From: Terriglobia bacterium
GTDB taxonomy: Bacteria > Acidobacteriota > Terriglobia > UBA7540
Assembly: GCA_030040295.1 (NCBI GenBank)
Contig: JASHTZ010000306.1
Location: 1-6,877, forward strand
DNA length: 6,877 nt
Direction of reading: 5' to 3'
The notes beneath the pieces are model-generated. The model was given only the letters and a program-made list of their open reading frames with translations. It was not told the DNA's origin and did not search any database. Positions 1 through 4,529 of this stretch are shown here, one piece after another (the stretch's first letter is position 1; each line of letters starts with the position of its first letter). Both the position numbers and the translations under genes were made by a program.

Positions 1-44
1 AAAATTCAGTGGCGGTCAGATTTCCTAAATGGTCCAACCGCCAC
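1..44 (-). terminator. Hairpin, probable intrinsic terminator of the TonB-dependent receptor gene
   Basis: A perfect 8-bp inverted repeat, GTGGCGGT at 9-16 and ACCGCCAC at 37-44, encloses a 20-nt loop that contains a second small stem (ATTT 20-23 with AAAT 27-30). Read leftwards, it lies about 37 nt after the stop codon of the receptor gene and is followed by TGAATTTT, which ends at the window edge. GC-rich stem, position and trailing T residues fit a rho-independent terminator. The T-run is short and interrupted, and what follows is not visible, so it may instead be an RNA-stabilising or bidirectional hairpin. Confidence 0.5.
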
Positions 45-81
45 AATCCCTTTGGTTCCGCTGATGGAATTTCCCACCTGC

Positions 82-3000
82 TTAGAAAGAGAAGTGAACA
101 CCGAATTGCATGGTGCGGTTGCCGGTGTTCATATAGCCTTTGCTCAAGAAGTCGTGGGTGTTGCCGGTGGTGACGGCGTCGATGGCGTTTTCAGGAATGG
201 TACCGGTTACCGCGGCAGCCGTGGAACTGGGCGCCCAAGCAAATCCCGGCGTGGGCTGGGCATTGGTGGAAAACGCGTTTCCCAGCAGGTAGCCGTAAAT
301 CGGGGTGTTGAACACGTCATAGACTTCCCATCGGAACTCGAGTGATTTCGTCTCACCCCAATTGAATTGCTTGTAAACGGAGAAATCAAAATCCATAATT
401 CCCGGACCGGTCAAGATGTTGCGGCCGGCGTTTCCTCCCTGGTTTGTGCCGATAGGAACCTGCACGAAATGGGCTTCTGAAAAAGCCTGGCTCTGGCTTA
501 CGGATTGAGGAGTGTTAGAGCCGGCCGTATAGAGGTTATACGTATACGCTCCCGTGGAGGAGTAACAGTCCGTGTTGGTAATCAAGGCGAAGCTGCTGAT
601 CGGTGCTTGCGGGTTGCCGATATCGGGCCGGGTGTTGGTGAGATATCCTTCGCCCTGAGCATCCGCGCAAGGTCCGAGGGGAATGCCGTTCAGAGGGCTG
701 AAGGGCTGACCGCTCTGCAACGTTCCGATGCCGTTGAGGTACCACCCCCCGCCAAAGGCCTTCGCCGCGCGCGACCGGGTGGGAGTGGGCAGGCCCCAGA
801 TTTCGCTAAAGACGAAGCGCTGGCGCCGATCATAGGAGGAGTTGCCCCGCTCCGCGCCCAAGTTGTTATAAACTTGTGGAAACGGAGTGATGGCCTCGGC
901 CGAGGAAATTCCTTCCGGCAGGTCGGTGAGTGACTCGAAAAATGAGCTCTTGAAAACGCGGACGCTGGGGCCAAAGATTTCGCTGTCTGTGTCGATCATA
1001 TGGCTCCAGGTGTACGCAGTGGTGAAGGTAAGGCTGTTGCCGCGAATATTCAGCGTGCGGGTATTCAGAGTCGCCTGCAAAGCGTTATAAGTGGAAAGGC
1101 CGGCATTGGTCACGGAGGTGATGTCGCCGCGATTCGGATTGATTCTGGCGTTCAGGCACTCGTCACCGGTCCCGCCCACCAAGCATGAAGTGTTCCACCC
1201 TTGATAGGGATTCAGGTCAAGCCGCTCATAGAGCTTTGTCCCCTTTGTTCCCACATAGTTCACTTCAAACATCATATTATGGGACAGCTCTTGCTGGATG
1301 CCCGCTGACCAGGTTTGCGTGTATGGCGTTACAAGATTAGGGGAGACGGTATTCTGCGTCGAGCAGTTCGACAGGGGAACCGACCCGGAAGTTGTCTGAA
1401 GGGTGAAAGGGCTTGAGAAGTTAGTGGTTTGAGTCGAAAGAGTGCTGCTGCAAGCTGAAACTGTATCGGCAGCGACGTCCTGCCACGTCAAGGGCGAGTT
1501 GGGATAATTTCCTGTTGCCGGCAATTCAAGTTTGGGGCTGTTGGCTGTGGTTTCTCCCAGGATTGCCGAGGCACCGGCGGATGTAATGGTGGCAATCTGT
1601 GGCGAGATGGGTGCGCTTTGCCACATCAAGAGCGGAAGGTTGAGAGGCATTTGGTCATACATCATTGCGTAACCGCCGCGAAAGACCGTTTTGCGGCTGG
1701 CGCCCGGCGACCAGGCGATGCCAAAGCGCGGGCCAAAATCGCCCCCGCTGGTGGGAATGATGGGTCCGGCATTCGGGTTCAGCTTCAGGATTCCGTCAAT
1801 GGGTTGGCCGAAGCGCTCATAACGTAGCCCCAAGCTTATGGTTAAATTGGGGTGGAAGCGAAAATCGTCCTGAATGAACACCGCCTCATCGCTCTCGCGC
1901 AAAGGCAGTTCCTCGGAGCCTTGCCCAATAATGACGCCTTGACTGTTGGTGATAACGTCGGGCAGGGTTTGCAGCACAGCCACGGCATTGGTGGGAAAAG
2001 TCTTGGGCGTGGAGATAAAGCTTTGAAAACCGCCGGCAACACCCGGCCCATTCCCGAAAAAGTAATGCCCCAAGTCGGAGGGGACGTCAATGATGTTGCT
2101 CTGCGTGTGGACAAAATCAACTCCCATCTTGATGAAGTGGCGGTTGTGGGTGACGGAAAAATTCTCCTGAACTTCATAAAGATTGCTGTGGGTGACGGCG
2201 GTGGAAGTGTCTGGCCCCAGGGTGAACTGTTCGCCGGCGGAAGGAAAGTTGTTTTGGTAGGCCCCGAAGTACCCAAAATTATCCCCAATGGTCGCGGAGG
2301 GAACGGCGTTTAACAGCCCGGGAGGCAAATCGTAAGGTCCCACTCCCTGCGCGATGCGGCTTGCCGAGAAACGCACCTCATTCAGCGAGCTGGAGCGGGC
2401 ATAGCGCTCGTCCAACAAGGCGCTTTGAGTACGCTGATGAAGAATCGTGCGCGAGTCAGGCAATTCTCCCAAGTCGCTGAAGGCCACGTCGCCCGCGGGG
2501 TTCAAAACCGCTTGCGGCGTGTTGAGGTCGTCCACCAGGTAACGGCCATAAAAATCATTAGAGTCATTCAGGCGGCGGTCAATGCGGGCCGAGGCCTGAT
2601 GATCGTAGAGATCGAACAAGTTGCCTTGCGGCACATCATAGCTGCCAAACTGCACTGTGGCAGGGCTTGCCAAACCGGTGGCGGCGTTTCCCGTGAAGCA
2701 CGGGTTGGTGGTGCTGGGGGTGGGCAACGTTGAAGGCGCCGCGGCAAAGCAGGCGCCCTCCAAGCCCGGGACACTGTTAATCGAGGGAAATGCCAGCATC
2801 GTGCCGAGTGCAGGAGTGGGAGAAGCAATTCCCCGAAGCGCCGTCAAGCCGGAGGCCGTCGGCACCGTGGCGATTACCGGATAGACGTTTGAGAGATCCG
2901 AGCGCGAGCGGTCGTATTGATAGGATATAAAGAAGAAAGTGTCCTTCTTTGCGAGAGGGCCTCCCAGCGTGCCTCCCACCTTTTGCTCATAAGAGGGAGC

Positions 3001-3843
3001 GGGTGAGGTGAGAAGGGCGGCGGTCTCAGCGCGGGTCATGGCGTTAAAGTCGCTATTCTGGCCAAACCAAAATGCCGTTCCATGCACCTTGTTAGACCCG
3101 CTTTTAGTAATTACGTTGACCGTTGCACCGCTGTCGCGGCCGAATTCAGCCTTGGGGATGCTGGTGGAGATCGCATAGTCAGAAAAGATATCGGGATTGC
3201 TAAATTGCGTGGCCGCGCCACCGAAAATCGGTTCATTATTGCTGACGCTATCGACGATGAAATTGTTGTACCGGCCCCATGACCCACTGACGGCAAACGG
3301 CACCAGCGTGCTGGCAAAGCTGAAGGTTCTGACGCTTTCCACGCCCGGCGCCAATAATGCCAGGTCGTTTACGTCTCGCGTGAGGATAGGTAATTCGCGA
3401 ATCTGCTGCTGATTAAAATCCTCCCCTGCTGTTGCGGTGTTAATGGTGGTCATCGGAGCGCTGGAAGCGACAACTTCCACCTTGGTGTTGACAAATATTT
3501 TCAGGATAAAATCTTCCTCAGTCACACGGTTTACGTCCACACTGACGGGATAATGCTCTTCGGGTTGGAATCCGCTGAACTGTGCACGCACGCGGTAGAT
3601 TCCGGGCGGCACCTCGGGGATGACATACAGCCCCCGCGTCGCGTCAGTTACACCGGGATAAGTGAGCCCCGTCTCCGTATTCGTCGCGGTAATTCCCACA
3701 CCGGAAAGAATGCCGCCCTGCTGGTCGAGGACCGTCCCGAGGATCGTGCCGCTGATAGTTTGACCTTTTGCCGGCGCGCCGAAAGCGAAGAGGGCCAGTG
3801 CGAGCGCAAGGCAACATCGCGAAGGCCAACGGAGGGAAAACAT
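82..3843 (-). CDS. Oar-like TonB-dependent outer-membrane receptor with N-terminal carboxypeptidase-regulatory-like domain
   Basis: Predicted outer-membrane beta-barrel protein of 1,253 residues, complete, stop TAA at 82-84. Residues 1-27 are a signal peptide: basic start (R5, R9), a Leu/Ala core, and likely cleavage after APAKG. Residues about 29-118 form a carboxypeptidase-regulatory-like beta-sandwich (GTVLDQQGGILSGVGITATN, later VPPGIYRVRAQFSGF). Residues about 125-250 are the TonB plug, including ELPILTRDVNDLALLAPGV and the hallmark AEFGRDSGATVNVITKSGS (232-250). The rest is a large barrel ending in MQFGVHFSF; a terminal Phe is typical of proteins inserted by the BAM machinery. The family is the Oar/CarboxypepD_reg type that is abundant in Acidobacteriota. 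The Myxococcus Oar protein is required for protease secretion, but most members have unknown substrates, so none is assigned here. No clear TonB box is visible. Eight cysteines of the mature chain fall as consecutive pairs (365/382, 798/827, 887/896, 1059/1093), probably in surface loops. The start at 3843 was preferred over an in-frame ATG at 3900 because it has an AAGGAG site 7 nt upstream and begins the signal peptide. Family call is firm; transported ligand is unknown. Confidence 0.93.
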   Translation of the reverse strand: MFSLRWPSRCCLALALALFAFGAPAKGQTISGTILGTVLDQQGGILSGVGITATNTETGLTYPGVTDATRGLYVIPEVPPGIYRVRAQFSGFQPEEHYPVSVDVNRVTEEDFILKIFVNTKVEVVASSAPMTTINTATAGEDFNQQQIRELPILTRDVNDLALLAPGVESVRTFSFASTLVPFAVSGSWGRYNNFIVDSVSNNEPIFGGAATQFSNPDIFSDYAISTSIPKAEFGRDSGATVNVITKSGSNKVHGTAFWFGQNSDFNAMTRAETAALLTSPAPSYEQKVGGTLGGPLAKKDTFFFISYQYDRSRSDLSNVYPVIATVPTASGLTALRGIASPTPALGTMLAFPSINSVPGLEGACFAAAPSTLPTPSTTNPCFTGNAATGLASPATVQFGSYDVPQGNLFDLYDHQASARIDRRLNDSNDFYGRYLVDDLNTPQAVLNPAGDVAFSDLGELPDSRTILHQRTQSALLDERYARSSSLNEVRFSASRIAQGVGPYDLPPGLLNAVPSATIGDNFGYFGAYQNNFPSAGEQFTLGPDTSTAVTHSNLYEVQENFSVTHNRHFIKMGVDFVHTQSNIIDVPSDLGHYFFGNGPGVAGGFQSFISTPKTFPTNAVAVLQTLPDVITNSQGVIIGQGSEELPLRESDEAVFIQDDFRFHPNLTISLGLRYERFGQPIDGILKLNPNAGPIIPTSGGDFGPRFGIAWSPGASRKTVFRGGYAMMYDQMPLNLPLLMWQSAPISPQIATITSAGASAILGETTANSPKLELPATGNYPNSPLTWQDVAADTVSACSSTLSTQTTNFSSPFTLQTTSGSVPLSNCSTQNTVSPNLVTPYTQTWSAGIQQELSHNMMFEVNYVGTKGTKLYERLDLNPYQGWNTSCLVGGTGDECLNARINPNRGDITSVTNAGLSTYNALQATLNTRTLNIRGNSLTFTTAYTWSHMIDTDSEIFGPSVRVFKSSFFESLTDLPEGISSAEAITPFPQVYNNLGAERGNSSYDRRQRFVFSEIWGLPTPTRSRAAKAFGGGWYLNGIGTLQSGQPFSPLNGIPLGPCADAQGEGYLTNTRPDIGNPQAPISSFALITNTDCYSSTGAYTYNLYTAGSNTPQSVSQSQAFSEAHFVQVPIGTNQGGNAGRNILTGPGIMDFDFSVYKQFNWGETKSLEFRWEVYDVFNTPIYGYLLGNAFSTNAQPTPGFAWAPSSTAAAVTGTIPENAIDAVTTGNTHDFLSKGYMNTGNRTMQFGVHFSF

Positions 3844-3850
3844 CGGTTTT

Positions 3851-3856
3851 CTCCTT
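3851..3856 (-). promoter_or_regulatory. Ribosome binding site of the receptor gene
   Basis: CTCCTT on the plus strand reads AAGGAG on the minus strand, 7 nt before the ATG at 3843-3841. It decides the start: using the in-frame ATG at 3900 would add 19 residues in front of the signal peptide and put this motif inside the coding region. Confidence 0.85.
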
Positions 3857-3967
3857 CTTGAGAGACCTAGACGGCACCAATAAAATGGAGGACTCTCCAT
3901 GTAAATCGCTGTGGTTTATCCCGTCATTTAATGTCGATGCGATTGGAACTGCGTTATTTCCATTAGC

Positions 3968-3996
3968 TGTTTAACAAAGGGCGAAGATTTTGTCAA
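3968..3996 (-). promoter_or_regulatory. Candidate sigma-70-type promoter for the receptor gene
   Basis: On the minus strand a perfect TTGACA (-35; plus coordinates 3991-3996) is followed after 17 nt by TAAACA (3968-3973), a weak -10 with three of six consensus bases. Transcription would start near 3961 and give a leader of about 118 nt before the ATG. The -35 and spacing are good but the -10 is poor, and no activator site was recognised. Confidence 0.4.
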
Positions 3997-4099
3997 GCGG
4001 TCAATGCGAAAGAAGATTCTTTTCCATACACGACCACATCTCGGGGCGGGCTTTCTACAAGAATTGGCCTAAGGAATTCCTATCAGAAACGACAAAGAC

Positions 4100-4129
4100 T
4101 TGACAACACCCCCTCACAAGAGCTATATG
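4100..4129 (+). promoter_or_regulatory. Candidate sigma-70-type promoter for the repeat lipoprotein gene or a leader RNA
   Basis: A perfect TTGACA at 4100-4105 is followed after 18 nt by TATATG at 4124-4129, four of six bases matching the -10 consensus. Transcription would start near 4136, leaving an untranslated leader of roughly 390 nt before the GTG at 4530, or producing a separate small RNA. No better promoter was seen closer to the gene; TTGACT at 4396-4401 has only TTTTTT at the -10 position. Confidence 0.45.
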
Positions 4130-4144
4130 AAACACGGTAGCGTA

Positions 4145-4281
4145 AGCAACATTTACTGAAGTCGATCAAAAGTAAAGCTGTCTCAAACCTGCGGGCGGGA
4201 GTCTGTAAACCAGCCCCACTCCGCGTTGCGCGATTGTGCCGGGTTGAGGCGCAAGGTAAGGGGTGCAGTCTCGAACTGCGC
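4145..4281 (+). promoter_or_regulatory. Possible structured RNA leader: four consecutive hairpins
   Basis: Starting about 10 nt after the predicted transcription start, four stems follow one another without overlap. They are: TTTACT 4152-4157 with AGTAAA 4171-4176, extended by AGC 4145-4147 with GCT 4177-4179 across a bulge; GCGGGAGT 4195-4202 with ACTCCGC 4218-4224 and one bulged base; TTGCGC 4226-4231 with GCGCAA 4249-4254; and GTGCAGT 4263-4269 with ACTGCGC 4275-4281 around a 5-nt loop, including one G-T pair. The order suggests a folded 5' leader or a small RNA. I could not match it to a known riboswitch; in particular I do not see the conserved core of the c-di-GMP-I (GEMM) class. Stems this short arise by chance in GC-rich DNA, so this is a candidate only. 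Confidence 0.3.
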
Positions 4282-4515
4282 TGCATCCTGCGGTAGAAGC
4301 CTGCAATCAGGGTTGGCATGATTGACCCGATCAAGGTGGCATCACCTGCGAACTGGCACCTGCACGGCATCTTTACAGGGCCGTGTTGGCCCAATTTGAC
4401 TGAGGCGATGTGTCCCCATTTTTTGCCTCGAAGCTTCAGCCTGCGTTCGTGCTTCCGCGGAATGGTGACAGGCCTATGGATCAACAAAACATCACATGTT
4501 GCCATTTGGAGAGAG

Positions 4516-4520
4516 AGGAG
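4516..4520 (+). promoter_or_regulatory. Ribosome binding site supporting the GTG start at 4530
   Basis: AGGAG within a purine-rich run (4509-4522) lies 9 nt before the GTG. An in-frame ATG at 4476 has no comparable site and would place this motif inside the coding sequence, so the GTG is the better start. Confidence 0.7.
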
Positions 4521-4529
4521 AGTCCTGCC

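Larger units (their letters stand above)
3844..4529. other. Divergent intergenic region, no convincing gene
   Basis: This 686-bp gap separates two divergently transcribed genes. The left part (3844-3996) is the presumed leader and promoter of the receptor gene. The middle (3997-4099) shows nothing beyond a 10-bp palindrome AGGAATTCCT at 4072-4081. The right part (4100-4529) holds a candidate rightward promoter, a cluster of possible hairpins, and a tail with further small stems: AGGTG/CACCT at 4334-4347, GGGCC/GGCCC at 4378-4392, and GAGGC/GCCTC at 4402-4429. Open frames on both strands here lack convincing coding character. No tRNA and no riboswitch class known to me was recognised. Confidence 0.7.

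Noticed and set aside
505..933. 142-codon plus-strand frame opposite the receptor gene
   Set aside because: Antisense to a complete, well-supported receptor gene; no domain and no ribosome binding site seen.
3844..3900. Longer receptor start at ATG 3900
   Set aside because: It would put 19 residues ahead of a normal signal peptide and would bury the AAGGAG site, which is ideally placed for the ATG at 3843.
4072..4081. 10-bp palindrome AGGAATTCCT as an operator
   Set aside because: Single copy, short, not positioned clearly against either promoter, and no matching regulator gene in the window.
4378..4424. GGGCC/GGCCC hairpin and downstream T6 run as a terminator in the leader
   Set aside because: The T run at 4419-4424 lies 27 nt beyond the stem rather than directly after it, so it is not a canonical intrinsic terminator; an attenuator role is not supported by a visible alternative fold.
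4083..4505. 140-codon open frame on the minus strand in the intergenic region
   Set aside because: No ribosome binding site before its ATG at 4505, an Arg/Cys/His-rich composition unlike a folded protein, no recognisable domain, and it spans the candidate rightward promoter and leader.
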